Positions 1 to 11,471 of a DNA stretch of 64,000 bases are shown piece after piece. The notes under the pieces were generated by a model. It worked only from the letters and a program-made list of their open reading frames with translations. It was not told the origin of the DNA and did not search any database. Each line of letters starts with the position of its first letter. The first letter of the stretch is position 1. The position numbers were made by a program, and so were the translations under genes. Source of the stretch: Lichtheimia corymbifera B2541 (lineage: Eukaryota; Mucoromycota; Mucoromycetes; Mucorales; Lichtheimiaceae); the NCBI GenBank assembly GCA_000697475.1, contig JNEU01000649.1:17948-81947 (forward strand), given 5' to 3'.

Positions 1-2
1 CA

Positions 3-896
3 ATGGTTACCCATCAGCTTGCCAGCGCCATTGGCTACTTGACTGAATTGCAGTGGGCAGGATTCCCTGTATTGGACTTGCTGCATGCTGTCCTGATTGC
101 CTATATTTACCGATCAGCCCTGGCAGAACACCATAGCCGTATTGGGTGGGGACAAGGCTTGGTTGCCACCATAGTCATGGCAGCGGGTGGTGGTTCGACT
201 ATTGCCATCATTCGAGGCGAGCCTGTGGGTATTCTAAAGAGCAATGAGTTCTGGATCATGTATGGGTAAGTATATATACAGTTGCATGAAGTTGGTGCCT
301 TTTTTTATTCATCTTGTATGACCTACTACTAGTGCTGCCTATGCAATCATGTTTGCACATACCTTTGTCTACGAAGCATTCAAGTTTTTATTCAGCATTC
401 CTTTGGTGGAAGAGGTCTTTACAGTGGTGGATGCCATTCTACGCAACATTGCCATTGTTCGATTCGGTGTGGATGGTGTGGATGATGCCTTGGGCCCTGG
501 CAAGTGGGTGGCCAAGTTGATTTGTGGCACATTGGCTGGTGCTGGTGGCGGTTTCTGGATTGGTAAGCAAAGCAATGCCCATGTTTGTGAAAGAGACAAT
601 TAAACCAGTTATGATTAGATTCGTTTCAATTGACTCATCATCATTGGTCATTCTCAACCCCTCGTTGGCTTCATGAGGCTACGATCGACGTCAAGGCATC
701 CTTTGTTACCGCCCTCTTTTATATGCTTGCCACCAATGAAGCATTCAGCCAATGGAGTGGATTCCCTTTATTGTCACGTGAGGATGCCGAGACATGGAGT
801 TCAGTGGTATTGTCGGTTGGATTGGTATACGGTGTCATCATTGCCCGTCAACGAAAACGACAAGAGCAAAAGGAAGCCAAGCAAAAGCAGCAATAG
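3..896 (+). CDS. TRIC-type (TMEM38-like) intracellular cation channel
   Basis: Three exons, 3..265, 333..562 and 619..896, joined by consensus GT-AG introns in matching phase, give about 256 residues. The start is the first in-frame ATG, but the window begins two bases upstream, so a further 5' exon cannot be excluded. The protein is a chain of hydrophobic segments with two glycine triplets (AAGGGSTIA and GAGGGFW) in what would be membrane segments 2 and 5. The first triplet is followed by RGEP, like the LLGEP of animal TRIC channels, and the middle loop matches their layout. TRIC channels are trimeric K+ channels of the ER that balance charge during Ca2+ release; the function here is inferred. 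The C-terminus is a Lys/Gln-rich cytosolic tail. A distant unrelated membrane protein is the main alternative. Confidence 0.72.
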
Positions 897-1031
897 TGGT
901 AGTAGTAGTAATAATAATCTTTCAGTATCGGCTGCTGGACAATATTCCGACTCATTCCTCACATAATAAACTACATGCATTGAACTCATTGTTTCCTCTT
1001 TTTTTTTTCTTTCTCTCTTTGTTTAATTAAT

Positions 1032-1778
1032 ATGGGCAGCAGCGTTTCCAAGATTGGATGCAAAAGAGAAGGCGGCTATGGTGGTGGTAGTGGTGGTCGA
1101 CACCATAAACGCAAAACGACTACAGTGGATAAAACAAGTATCGGCATCCCTACAGGCTTCAGGGTACATCATCCAACTATCTTTTTATAATCGACATACA
1201 CAGCTCACTGACTGGAAGTTGTGCGCTGGGCGCACAGCATTTATACCATATAGGTAATTCGAAAAAAAGAGACATTGGATATCCCCCATTGTTGGCTGAC
1301 GATCCCTTCTTCTTTCAGGATTGGATAGTTCACCACCAACCGAGGTATGTTTACCCAAACCAAGTCAATGAATCGACTGATCATGTTATCCATGTAGCAG
1401 CATCAAAAGAGCTCTGGCATTCCACCCACAGAACAGCTAAAGACACAATTAGCTGAAATCACACAACGTCTTCAAGAAGTCAATGTTCATATTCCACCGC
1501 AACCACAACCACAACCACAACCTCGCTCTGCAGGAGCTGATCCTTGTGACGTATCAGCAAAGAGTCGCAGCGATTTGGAACAATTGTGTATGGATAAACC
1601 CAATTACAACATGTCATTGATGAAATGCTATGTGGAACGCAAGATTGATGCCCAGGTGCAAAAGGTGTGTGTGTATGAGCCAAATTGGGGATTGAGCTGG
1701 TTACACTGCGAACTGACCTTTATGAATAATTAGCATGCCCATGCACGTAGGCGATCAAAAAGTTGTAGTCAAGCATAA
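1032..1778 (+). CDS. Small CRIB-domain protein, predicted N-myristoylated (Rho-GTPase effector)
   Basis: Five exons are proposed: 1032..1163, 1238..1253, 1319..1344, 1398..1664 and 1734..1778 (about 161 residues). The N-terminus MGSSVSK fits the N-myristoylation consensus (Gly2, Ser6). Splicing across the 16-nt second exon gives IGIPTGFRHLYHIG, a near-perfect CRIB motif (I-S/G-x-P-x-x-F-x-H-x-x-H-x-G) that binds GTP-loaded Cdc42/Rac. A Pro-Gln repeat and a region with spaced Asp, Lys and Cys follow. The last small exon encodes a basic tail (HARRRSKSCSQA) that could help membrane binding. Each intron has a branch-like CTGAC or similar. Without the last intron the protein would end slightly later in another sequence. 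A membrane-tethered Cdc42/Rac effector in polarised growth is inferred; no kinase domain follows the CRIB. Confidence 0.75.
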
Positions 1779-1993
1779 GGCTGAGCCCATGTTTTTTATC
1801 TTTCATCCAATACAACCAACAAGAAGCATTCTTCATAATATGATGTGCAAGAGCGAGAGAATTCATTATTATGTAATGGGTGTGTGTATGAAATCTGCTA
1901 TATATATATAAACAAAGGCATGCAATGATATAAATGGTTGTTACATTATGCGGGTAGTGGAGTGTATGTAAAAAGGTGGTGGTGGTGGTGATA

Positions 1994-3845
1994 TTAGTAC
2001 GGTAATGTGTCGACAATGGATGTTTCATCGGGAAAGGCAGTATCCAGCTTATTGGCGATGCGTGTCGTAGTGGCGTGTGTGACGAGACAATCATGCATGA
2101 CCAGCCTTCGCAAGGAGGTGCAACCATCAAATACCAGAGCACTCACACCACGATCGGATACTCGATAACAACGACTAATGTCAAGTGTATGAAGACTTTG
2201 AATAGCGCCAAGTGCACATAAGACGTCATCATCCACGCAATCTAAATCAGCCAGGCCAAGGGATCGTAACTGCTGAGAACGTGCAAGTTCTTGGATGGCT
2301 CGTTGTAATCCTGCACTCGTTAATTGTTCACAACCGCTCACATCAAGACTCGTAAGCTCGGTATTTAATTCACGCACCATTGTTTCCAAGAAATCATCTG
2401 TTACAAATCGTGATCGGATCAAATGCAGAGTACGTAATCCTATGGCGGGGGCTCTTGCAAAGCACATGGCACGATCGAGTGCCGTTTCTGCTCCATCATA
2501 GATGGTCAATGATCGTAAAGAGACAAGACGTGTGAGCGCATCCATGGTACGTCCTGATTGGCATTGCATAAGGGTAACATGTTCAAGCGCAGGGCATTGT
2601 GATAATAAGCGGCACAAATCATCCTCAGGTCCTGTATGTCGAAGCACAAGATGAGATAGGCGTGGTGCACCATAATGCGCAAGGGCGGCCCAATAATGCT
2701 CAAGAGGTGTATCATGAATCACTGAAACCAATTCAAGCGTCCGATGATTGCGTTCAAGCAGTGGTAGTAAATCCCGATCACATAACCCATCCACGTGTGT
2801 CAAGGCTAATGATTGTAATCCTGGTCCACTGGCGTTAGGTGCTCGTACGTCGTGTAATTCAAGGTGAGTGATTGCATCCGTATCCAGTAAATGAACATGG
2901 CGTAAGCTGGGACATAATAAATCGATCCGCTGTAGTACGTTCATAGGTCCACATTCAGCTGCATCCATGACGAGTAAATGTAAACTCGTGCATAACGGTA
3001 ATAGTCGTTCCAATGGCAACACTACCTCTGCCGACCACACCAACTCTGTCAACCAAGGCATCGGTAACTCTGGCGCCCATGTAGGTGATACGTTTTGTTC
3101 CTCCTCGTCTTCATTTTGTTGTTCCTCCTCTTGATTCTCTTCTATATTCTCCATCTTGCATACCAAGGTCTGTAATCGCTGGCAGGTGGATAATACACGT
3201 GGTATCACTCTTTGTGCTGGAAAAAAAGCATGTCGAAACTCGAGTGTTTTGAGATTGTGGCCGGTTAATTCTAGCATCCCCGTCAATGTACTCAATTGTT
3301 CTTCGGTTGAAAGATCCACTGTATCCCATGCATAGATCGATCCAATCACTAATAATAGCATGATATTAGCCTCTCCCATGCCATGACTGATTTTTTTGTT
3401 ACCTACCCAAGGTATGAATCCGTGAATGGCCCTTTTGTCGTATCATATCAAATGTCTTTTTCATTTGCACCGTGTTGCCAAAGAAACTGAATCGTTGAAT
3501 AGGTCGTTCTGCATCAGGAATCCATTTTAACCAGCTATCACGGTCACTTTCTCGTAGTGCGATATGTACGTCTCGATACATGCCAGGCCACTCGCATAAA
3601 CTCGTCCGCCAGTTTTTACTCACGCGTGTACATTTGACTCGCTCTGGAAAGTTCAACCGCGTAAAGATAGCCCACGTAACGTCCCAAGGAAGTCGACCCA
3701 CAAAGTCCACTGCTGCTGCTGCTGCTTTATCATCGTCCATGAGGGTTGACATGGGGGCATCATGGCTGGCATGGGCGGTTCGTTTGCGTTGTTGAGTGAT
3801 GCTCATGGAGGCGTCTGTTATCTGCTCTTGGTGTCGCTTGCACAT
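1994..3845 (-). CDS. F-box protein with leucine-rich repeats
   Basis: Two exons on the minus strand, 3845..3407 and 3318..1994, give about 587 residues. The 88-bp intron has a G|GTAGGT donor and an ACAG acceptor and restores frame as IHTL-VDLSTEEQ. Near residues 50-90 is an F-box (LPWDVTWAIFTRLNF, then CTRVSKNWR), which binds Skp1. The rest is a series of Cys/Asp-containing leucine-rich repeats (LTSLDVSGCEQLTSAGL, LHTLDISRCYRVSDRGV) of the AMN1/Fbxl type. Between them lies an acidic Glu/Asn/Gln loop. The protein should be the substrate receptor of an SCF ubiquitin ligase; its target cannot be read from sequence. Another ATG at 3935 would add a hydrophobic leader; 3845 gives the more usual soluble start. 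Confidence 0.85.
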
Positions 3846-3983
3846 AATAGTCTCGCTCTCTATCCCTGAGATGGACTCCGTGGGAAAAAGAAAAAGAGCA
3901 AAAGAAAACAACACCCCGCCGATCAAAAAAACCATCCTTTTTGTTGACTTTATACTTTATTCTCCCTTTGGGTATGAGGATCG

Positions 3984-6635
3984 CTACACTTGAGTTACCA
4001 CCGCTAAACCGTAACTAAGCAACGCTTGCTTTTTCGCTGACGCCACAAGTAAATTGACATGACACTTTTCTTCCGGTCGTAAAGCAAGCCCAATATTGTT
4101 CCAGTCACTCAATCGCGTGGATGATGGGCAGAGACATAGTTTGCGGATATATTGCTTGTTGCGTTCACTGAGATACGTGGTGATGTCTTCATAATTATAA
4201 TCATCCTTGGTCATTCCAAGTACACGCTGCGCCTCATACCAAATGGCTCGACGAAGTGGAGAGGTATCAATGTTGGAATCTGATGTATGATGAAAGATAC
4301 TATATCATAAACGTGTGTCAGTGATATGAATGGCTCGCGTTGAAACAAGGCTCACCTCCAATCAGTGATGCTGAGAGCTTCATTAAATTCGTCGTCAAGC
4401 TCATCTCCTAAGCCTGGCAGGAATTGGTTCACAAGGTCACATCCAAAGTCTTCCCAGCCATAATCTCCCGACATGACTTCGTTGACATAATATTCTTCTT
4501 CTGACGACGACGACGGCTTGTTGACCTCTTCTTCTTCCTCTTCCTCATTGCAATGTATCCGCTCTTTTGGATCAATAAATCGTGTCAGATCTTCATGCAC
4601 TGCATTCATGGTTTGCTTGTGACCAGTAGTATTATTATCCACATCATGGGGTGTTGTTGTGTCTATAAATATACAATGATGAGTTCCTTCCCCCACCAGG
4701 TTTCATCCTATAAACCTACCATGTTTAGCAGCCAGCTGCTCTTGTTCATCATGACCCAGTCGTAATTTTTCCAAGCTCTCCAACAATTCGCTTTTTAAAG
4801 ATGATCCATTGGCCGATTTGAGTTTGGAGACCAATTCTTGGGTTTGTGTATTGTACATGTGTTGATCATTTTGCTCCTCCTTTTCATCTTCATCTTCATC
4901 CTCTTCTTCTTCTTCTTGATTGTCCACTGATACGCCCAAGCCATAGCCATTGTCGGAAGAAGAAAAAGGATCGTCATTGGGATCACTGAGTAAAATATTG
5001 CTGTCGTACCAACCGGTTGCCATGGAAGCAGCCGCACGGGCCATATCTGCCTGAATCTTTCCACCTGGTGACCACGGGGATCGTTCATCCAATTCATACT
5101 CGACACCCGAATGATTCGCTGCTGAGCTTGGATCCTCCTGATGATAATAGTATCCTCCTCGCATGTCCAATTCGGGTGCAATGCCACAACCCAAGACAAA
5201 ACTGCTCAATCCAAGAAATGTGGAAATGACAACCATGCCTTGGACAAGTTCGCCTTTGCTCCATACATCGGCTACCTGCGCCCCAGGTCGGCTCATGAGA
5301 CATGTCATGTCTTCACACGTCAGCTGCCATGATTGTCGTGACATTTTTAGTATCAATCTCGCAATATGTTGTAACTTGGGTGGTGCGTATTCAATCCCTT
5401 GAAGCCATGCTGGATCGCCGCCATTCTGCAAATACTCGAGTCGCATCATGGATACAAGATACTGACATTGATGATGTGCCGATGCCTGCATATGTAAAAA
5501 TAAATAAATGGATCGATTTACTCTTTAGCGACTACTTACCAGGATAGCCAAGTAACATTTCCATGATCGACTCAGGGGGCCAAGGGAGGATTTGACAATT
5601 TTGGAATAGGCATTGCTGTAGATTTCATAAAAGGTGGGGAAAAAAGCCATGACTCGAAATACATTGGCAAGTCGCCCTTCTTCCATAAAAGTCTTTGTCA
5701 TCATTTGACGTACGTATTCATCTGATCGTTTTCCACCCGTCTCCAAATCCTTGGGTTGTTGTTGTTGGATCGTTGCACTCGCACCACTTGCTGAAGCATC
5801 ATCGCCACTGCTGCTGGTATCAATTTCTTGGGACCATGGTGATATGGAGTAATGTTCAGGTCTTGGGTAAAAAGTAGATGTGGGTGGTAAAGCCGAGGAT
5901 GACTCGAGAGAGAAAATATCATTCAAAGAGATGAAAATGGAAGGGGACAACTGACTCGGCTGTGGGGCTGATAAACGCGAATCCTATTATCGGCATGATT
6001 TTGAGTTCAAAAAATCCTGTCTCCATTCCAAAGAGGATGGACTTACATTGGTCATTTGCAGAAACTCCTTAAAGGCTTGCCGCACATCCGAAAAGGGACA
6101 AGTGTAAGCGAGTCGTAGCATGGTGAGTAGATAGTAGCGAAGATTGGATTCCTCGTTGTCACTGCTGGGGTCATATGACAAATCATGCGTTATGCTTGCA
6201 TGATCTGTTTCAGAATCGGAGGTGTCGTTAAAGTTGTTGCAATGATGATGATGGTGATGATGATGCGGTGATGATGGTGATGATGATGATACATGATGTT
6301 GTTGCTGTTGTTGTGTAGTAGGTGTTGTGGGTACTTCAGAGGATGTAGTTGAATAAGGCGATCGAACGACTACTCGTACATACGATTTGACCACCTGGAT
6401 AATCTTCTCTAACGCTGCTTGTCGCTCTTCGCTCGACTCGACTTGGAGATTCTTGAAAAGTGCAATTCGGAGACGAGATGACTGAAGTTGCTGTGCTCGT
6501 GCATCGCGTGCTATCATTTGCCCATTTAGCCTACTGCATCAGTAGTGCGGGGTAGTTGTAGTAGCACTACTCACCTGTCTCTTCCAAACTACTACTTGTG
6601 ACATTGCTTTCATGAAGCTGCTGATCGGTATTCAT
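3984..6635 (-). CDS. Sestrin (amino-acid/stress signalling, TORC1 pathway)
   Basis: Six exons (6635..6575, 6510..6047, 5983..5540, 5485..4720, 4662..4356, 4299..3984) join in phase, with introns of 54-64 bp, to give 785 residues. The N-terminal AhpD-like domain shows SLGPLSRSWKCYLAIL followed by AHHQCQYLV, matching the sestrin active-site segment (human SESN2 Cys125, Tyr127), and then FVLGCGI. The C-terminal domain has DTSPLRRAIW, a DDYNYED acidic segment and EEKCHVNLL, matching the leucine-binding and GATOR2-binding region. Residues in between are poor-complexity acidic and His/Gln runs. Sestrins sense leucine, restrain TORC1 through GATOR2 and protect from oxidants. The residue at the position of human His132 is Met here. 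Length exceeds animal sestrins (about 480-550) because of disordered inserts. Confidence 0.9.
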
Positions 6636-7057
6636 AATTCTTCAGATGCTGCCGTCTTTTAAGGGTTTCTGGAATAAGAGTCAAAAAGAACGACGACGGT
6701 GGGAGTCTTCAACGTGTGAAGGGAAAAAGAAAAAGAAAAAGACTGTGCAGAAAGTAGAAAACGGACTTTTGCTAAAAGTCTGCCCAAACAATGTATACGC
6801 AGCAGCAGGTACCCCAGTTATAATAAATGGGGTCGTGAGTCTTCCTTGAGAACGGTTGAATGCTTTATATATAGCTCGACGCGCCTTAAATACCATACGC
6901 GTGTATTATGTATTCCATAAAGACGTTGAACTATTCACCTGATCATGGCTCAAAGTAACGTGCACGTGATATTGGTGCTTTATTGACCATGTTTGCTATT
7001 GTACTACCCTTTCCCGTGGGTTTTATCATCACTTGACATTACCTTAATGTGACGACA
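6636..7057. other. Upstream region of sestrin; no gene seen
   Basis: This stretch precedes the sestrin start codon. It holds an A/G-rich tract (about 6690-6745) and TATA-like ATATATAG near 6868. No reading frame here shows splice-compatible or protein-like character. Confidence 0.5.
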
Positions 7058-7372
7058 TTATCCAAGAATATTGCTATATGCCCAATACAAGCCATTTAGT
7101 GCATGATGACCCAATAAACACGTACGATTGTTGATTGCATGGCTTCTCAAAAGAGCATCTTTGCCCAATCCATCACTCCACTGCCATAAATTGTATTTGA
7201 CGTTGGACAAAAAGTTGTCTTGTTTAGTTCGTAAATATGCAGCACTATTGACATATAGGGTAATACGAGCAAGAAGGGGCACTAGCGAGTTTGATTTGTG
7301 GATGGCTGTCACAATCAATCCAAGACCATATAGCGCTATTGGTTTTCTTCTCAGTCTCTGGATGACGCTCTA
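7058..7372 (-). CDS. Unrecognised reading-frame fragment (possible exon or relic)
   Basis: On the minus strand a frame opens just after a TATAG acceptor-like site near 7373 and runs to a stop at 7058. It encodes about 100 residues including RRKPIALYGLGLIVTAIHK and a neighbouring hydrophobic stretch with NSAAYLRTKQDNF. The composition looks protein-like and contains one possible membrane segment. I could not find a convincing upstream exon or a start codon, and I do not recognise the sequence. The plus strand over the same interval is also open (7128..7610), which weakens any coding claim. It may be the 3' end of a decayed gene belonging to the orphan cluster immediately downstream. Confidence 0.2.
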
Positions 7373-7808
7373 TATTCATCAATGCAAAGATTTGAGCTTT
7401 ATAAAACACAGACCTAACATTGACGTTGTGGTACGTCTTACGGATCTCTTTGTTTGTAACATGTTGTGCGTAATACCGACCGTGAAAGAAGGTTCAGACG
7501 GCTTATTTGTAAATCACAAACAACCAGTCATCAACATTGACAAAGTCATCCAATCAAACTTGCAAGCTTTCAACAAAGGTAACCATGAAGCCAAGGTGTC
7601 CATGGTTTGATATAGTCAGGTGGCTAAAAAACAAAGACGATGACATTGCATACGTAACAAAAATGATAGAATTAGGATTGAATTGCCCGTGAACCAAATC
7701 TTTATTTATACAATTGTTATTTGAATGCAATGCAGTAGTACCAAAAAGGGGAAAAGAGATAGAAAGGGGTGATCTTCGAACATTGTAGGATCAACAAAGG
7801 TGCGAGGA

Positions 7809-8231
7809 TCAGAGAAGACGACAACAAGTAACGCAAAGCTTTGAACATCGGGATAGCCGTAACTTGGACGCGTTGAACAATTGGCAGTATACATCGCTGA
7901 CTAGCGAATCCGGTGGTTTGATAATAACGGGGAAATTTTCTTGCTCCACCATCCTAGCAACCTCCCCTAAAGACCAAGTGAATATGTAAACAGCCATACA
8001 GGTTGGGATTGGTGACAGCTTGTGGTACGTGGTTGAACGTGGCTGGATCCTGAAAAGCACCATACACGTCGCAGAAAATGAGCCAGCTGATTGTTGTTCC
8101 CTGCTCTAAAGTAGGCTTTCATATCTCGAGGGTGACCAGGAAGCTTTTACCTTGCACCCAATACCACGGAATAATACAAATTCGGCATCTATCCCAACTC
8201 TACGACAATGCATTACTGCCTCATAATCCAT
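7809..8231 (-). CDS. Orphan two-exon reading frame, in frame with the upstream orphan gene
   Basis: Exons 8231..8151 and 8105..7809 join in phase 0 across a 45-bp intron (donor AAG|GTAAAAG, acceptor CTTTAG) to give 125 residues. The first exon reads MDYEAVMHCRRVGIDAEF and the second contains GEVARMVEQENFPVIIK; the tail is Cys-rich (LSRCSKLCVTCCRLL). No known domain is recognised. The frame continues directly upstream into the orphan gene ending at 8247 and is separated from it only by two adjacent in-frame TGA codons (8249..8244). It could therefore be the 3' part of one longer gene broken by nonsense codons, or a separate small gene. A second frame downstream of 7870 (SDPRTFVDPTMFEDHPF) is also open and may indicate a further frameshift. 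Confidence 0.3.
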
Positions 8232-8246
8232 GCAGACAAGCCCTCA

Positions 8247-9387
8247 TCATGTTTTGTAGTCTTGACTTCGTCCTGTTGCCAGAGCTACCCCCTCCGAACG
8301 TGGCACTCCAAGTTCTTTGAAAATGTCAATATGGTCAATGACCAGGTTGTCACCCATCCAACCAAATGATTTCATTGGGGCACCTTGATACTGCACCAAT
8401 TGCCAACGATATATAATCCGACGGCGCCTTTGGAACTTGGTTGCTTGAATGAAGACAAAGATGCTAGATATGAGGTTGCCGCTATTGTTCAGAACAGGGA
8501 TCGGGATGTATACCAGTGGTAAATTCTCACTCACTAAGGCTACTGCGATGGGTAGCTGGTATACAGCACGTGATGAGAATGACGTATGTCGATTGTCGCC
8601 ATCCCAAGTTTTGGTCGCAATGGCTGTTAGCATGTGAGCATTGACTTGGAGGGTCGGTTTCCCTCCTGTGTATCATTAGCATAAACCTTGTTCATGTATG
8701 GTCACTGTGACCACCTTCCCAAACACCATCGAAAAATTCCGGTCCAAGAGCTTCACCTAGTAGTTTGCTAGGATCTGGCATTTTGAAGGAGCGGACATAT
8801 GATAGCGTGCGGTGCTTTCTCGATGTTGACATGGCCATAATTGGAAACCTTATGTCCACTATGGTCTTGATTGCTCCATGCCAGGATACCAATGTCCTTC
8901 CATTCGATGTCGTCATATAGTTCTGGTTGTGTGGGTATATGACGATATGTCGATTCAAATAGTGAGAATGGGCGCCGTTCAAGTTGCTGGCCTTAGAATG
9001 CACGTTGCGAATATTAATGCGTCCGTGGACGAATATTCAGATTGTCACTGCTGCGCATTGATTCATCAAATTCGATCGGACAACATTGCCTGCGTATGTA
9101 TCATCCCTTTCCTGCATTCGATATGAAGCAAGATGGCAAATGCACTTATGCCACCTACAAAATGTCCCAAATTCCTATCAGACTAGGAATCCTTTTAAAA
9201 TACAAGTGATAATTATACCTACCACAAGTGGTTCATCAAGAAATACAGCCAAATGCCATTTAGCACCAATGAGCGCTTCGAGTGGTAAAGCGATGAAGTG
9301 AGCTACATAATAAATGAAGGCATGATGAATACCCTCATTTTGAGGATCACATAAAGACTATCCTCCTTGAGATTTACCAAGAGCCAT
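8247..9387 (-). CDS. Orphan multi-exon gene of unknown function
   Basis: A phase-consistent model has exons 9387..9378, 9302..9223, 9144..9049, 8991..8715 and 8665..8247, giving 293 residues. It starts MALAHFIALPLEALIGAKW and later contains SKLLGEALGPEFFDGVWEGG and GWMGDNLVIDHIDIFKELG. A TATA-like element (ATATAAATAAAG on the minus strand, about 9452-9465) lies some 70 bp upstream of the start. Two proposed donors (GTGACA, GTGGTC) are weak, and a second frame across 8760-8985 (containing ELYDDIEWKDIGILAWSNQ) is open too, so the model may be partly wrong or the locus decaying. The promoter and first exons have a paralogous copy near 31950..32400 that is clearly disrupted. No family is recognised. 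Confidence 0.35.
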
Positions 9388-9610
9388 TGATGGTTGATGA
9401 TATGCATAAAATAAAGAGACAGAGCGTGTGATCGTGTTGATGATGCAAACAGCTTTATTTATATGTGAATGGGCGCGGGAATTGTTATCATGATGGATCG
9501 AGCTGATAAAGTGGTCAAGAATCTTGGGGTACTGAGTCGACGTGATGGATGATAAATTCCCCTGCCACTTTTTGAAAGGTAGGTGATTCAAGTATGTCCG
9601 TAAATGACTC
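9151..9610. repeat. Dispersed duplicate, copy A (with 31950..32400)
   Basis: This block matches 31950..32400 in the same orientation over about 450 bp. Shared landmarks include CACATAAAGACTATCCT, GCCATTGATG, a TATA-like TTTATATGTGA, ATCATGATGGATCGA and GATAAAGTGGTCAA. It covers the promoter and first exons of the orphan gene starting at 9387. Divergence is substantial, with several small indels, so the duplication is old. Confidence 0.8.
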
Positions 9611-9649
9611 ATGCAAAATGTGCAAATTGTCACCATCACCCTGACACGT

Positions 9650-10309
9650 TCATGTACTACAAAGAATGATTAGCATTTTGAAAGTCGTTCAATATCAAAA
9701 CACTTACAAGTCGTCTGAAAGCAGATGTTCCCAGACGAGATTCTCCATGCCAATGGCATCAGTAGCAAGGACTCGTCTGATAGCATCCGCCATGTAGCTA
9801 TCACCGGGCGCATTTGGTGGCACTCTTGCACGCTTGGTATATACCACTCTTGCTTGAGTTTGGCATACCTGTTGCCAATAGAGATCCAAGATCCGTTCAT
9901 ATGTAAAGGCTTGATCTTGGAGTCATAGACCATTTGCCGAAGTAGTGGCATTCCGCGTTGGTTCAAGCAGATGCTTGGGGAAATACATTTATGATGTAGA
10001 TCCGTGCTTGGGGAAGGTCCATTATCAGAGCGCATCAATGTTGTCATATGAATCAAAGCCGGTAGTGGTACATGAGTAAGGCTAGGATTCAGCTCATCCA
10101 CTGTAAAGACGATGAGCACGGCTCTTCTTGTCATGACCATGAAACACCCGCATATCAATACCAAAGTACCCGACTTGAAGTTGCCCCATGGGAAGCAGTG
10201 ACCACCTTTGGATATCCAATCCGTCGGCCTGCTGCAGTAACCAGAGGCTGAACCTCAGGAGCTGCATGGCAAGTGCAGAGCCTACACCTTTGCTAGGTGT
10301 GTGTTGCAT
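9650..10309 (-). CDS. Orphan short-intron gene of unknown function
   Basis: Exons 10309..10288, 10247..9869, 9824..9708 and 9656..9650 join in phase with very short introns (40, 44 and 51 bp) to give 174 residues. The protein contains a Cys/Trp/Gly-rich start (KGGHCFPWGNFKSGT), a hydrophobic segment near MTRRAVLIVFTVDEL and an acidic end (ATDAIGMENLVWEHLLSDD). The final donor is a strong TT|GTAAGT. No domain is recognised. It lies upstream of, and in the same orientation as, the orphan gene beginning at 9387. Because it was assembled from phase alone and the introns are near the lower size limit, it may be a relic. Transcript data would settle it. Confidence 0.3.
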
Positions 10310-11471
10310 TGAAGCAGCTTTTCACCCTCGACGATGAACGTCATGTACCATGATCCAGAGTCAGCTCGTGTATGGTTATATCTAGGTTACTATCCAATCT
10401 TAGGTGATGTATGGTCGTCGAATAAAGATGGTAGAAGAGGTTCATTATAACTTTTAGGGGGGTGACACATCGAACAGCATCAATGGCAAGAAAATATGTA
10501 AATAGTGTATCCAAATCGGTTGATTTGGGTGGGTGGGGGTTTATATAGAAAACAAGAGAGAGAACAGGTGTTTTATTTTTAGCTCGCATTCGAAGATGAT
10601 ATCTGTATCCTTGAGAAGCTTTGCTTTGTTTTGACAACTTTGTTTGGCAAATCTTTGATCGCCTTCCTTAGTAGGGGTTCCTCAGCATCCATCCTGCTCT
10701 TATTTATCACACCCGTCATATGCTTGATTTCTTAGCTTTTACAACCACTGCGTATGAACTTTCATCAATGAAGAATGAGGGGTGATGGCTGTAATAGTAC
10801 TGTATGGTGATCACCAGCATGCCTGCTGTGTGACATTCCCGATAGCGTGCAGCAGAGAACAGCCAAACAATGGTACCATAAAGCATATTCACCATTTCTA
10901 CGTTCCGGACTATCACCACTTTCCGGAAACTTCATGTTGTCATTGTCCTTTGCTTATCCCATTTGTTTATTGTCAATCATGTTGTAACATGCCACATTTG
11001 GGGATGATTTTTTCAGCACCGGTGAATCATCACTGATGCCCTTTATTAGGAGAGCTGATCATATATGTAGATGACCCTTAATTCCATCTATATTCTTTAT
11101 TCTCTTTCATTGTGGTGGTTGATTAATATGCAATGCACACATTATGTCTCACGATGAATAAAACGTGGTCCAGTCATATGACTCTTTGTGATTGCTGTTA
11201 ACGAGTAGTATGCATGCTTGCTGTTATGCTCATATAGTTATCATCAGTAATATTGAGATAATTCCATATGTCTTCAATTACAGTGTAAAGGATCATTGTG
11301 TTTATTATCAACATGAGTATAGTGGTATGGTGGTGCCTAGGAAGATGCTGCTAAGGGCGGTGATAGTGGGGGAGATGGGTGGTGGTTGGTTGCTGACGTC
11401 AAACTTGGAGCACCGGGACAAGTGAACAGCGAGCAAACTTTTTCCCCTCCCTTCTGTTTTCACATTACACC
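10310..11471. other. Intergenic region upstream of the ATP synthase OSCP gene
   Basis: About 1.1 kb without a supported gene. A TATA-like TTTATATAGA lies near 10540 on the plus strand and could serve a minus-strand transcript toward the orphan gene at 10309. Scattered short frames on both strands show no splice support or recognisable motif. Confidence 0.5.

Noticed and set aside
3387..3402. A 16-bp intron joining the two parts of the first F-box gene
   Set aside because: Too short to splice. An 88-bp intron with good ends and correct phase explains the same join.
7128..7610. 160-residue plus-strand protein
   Set aside because: It overlaps a more protein-like minus-strand frame, has no domain or promoter support, and has a composition expected from an antisense shadow.
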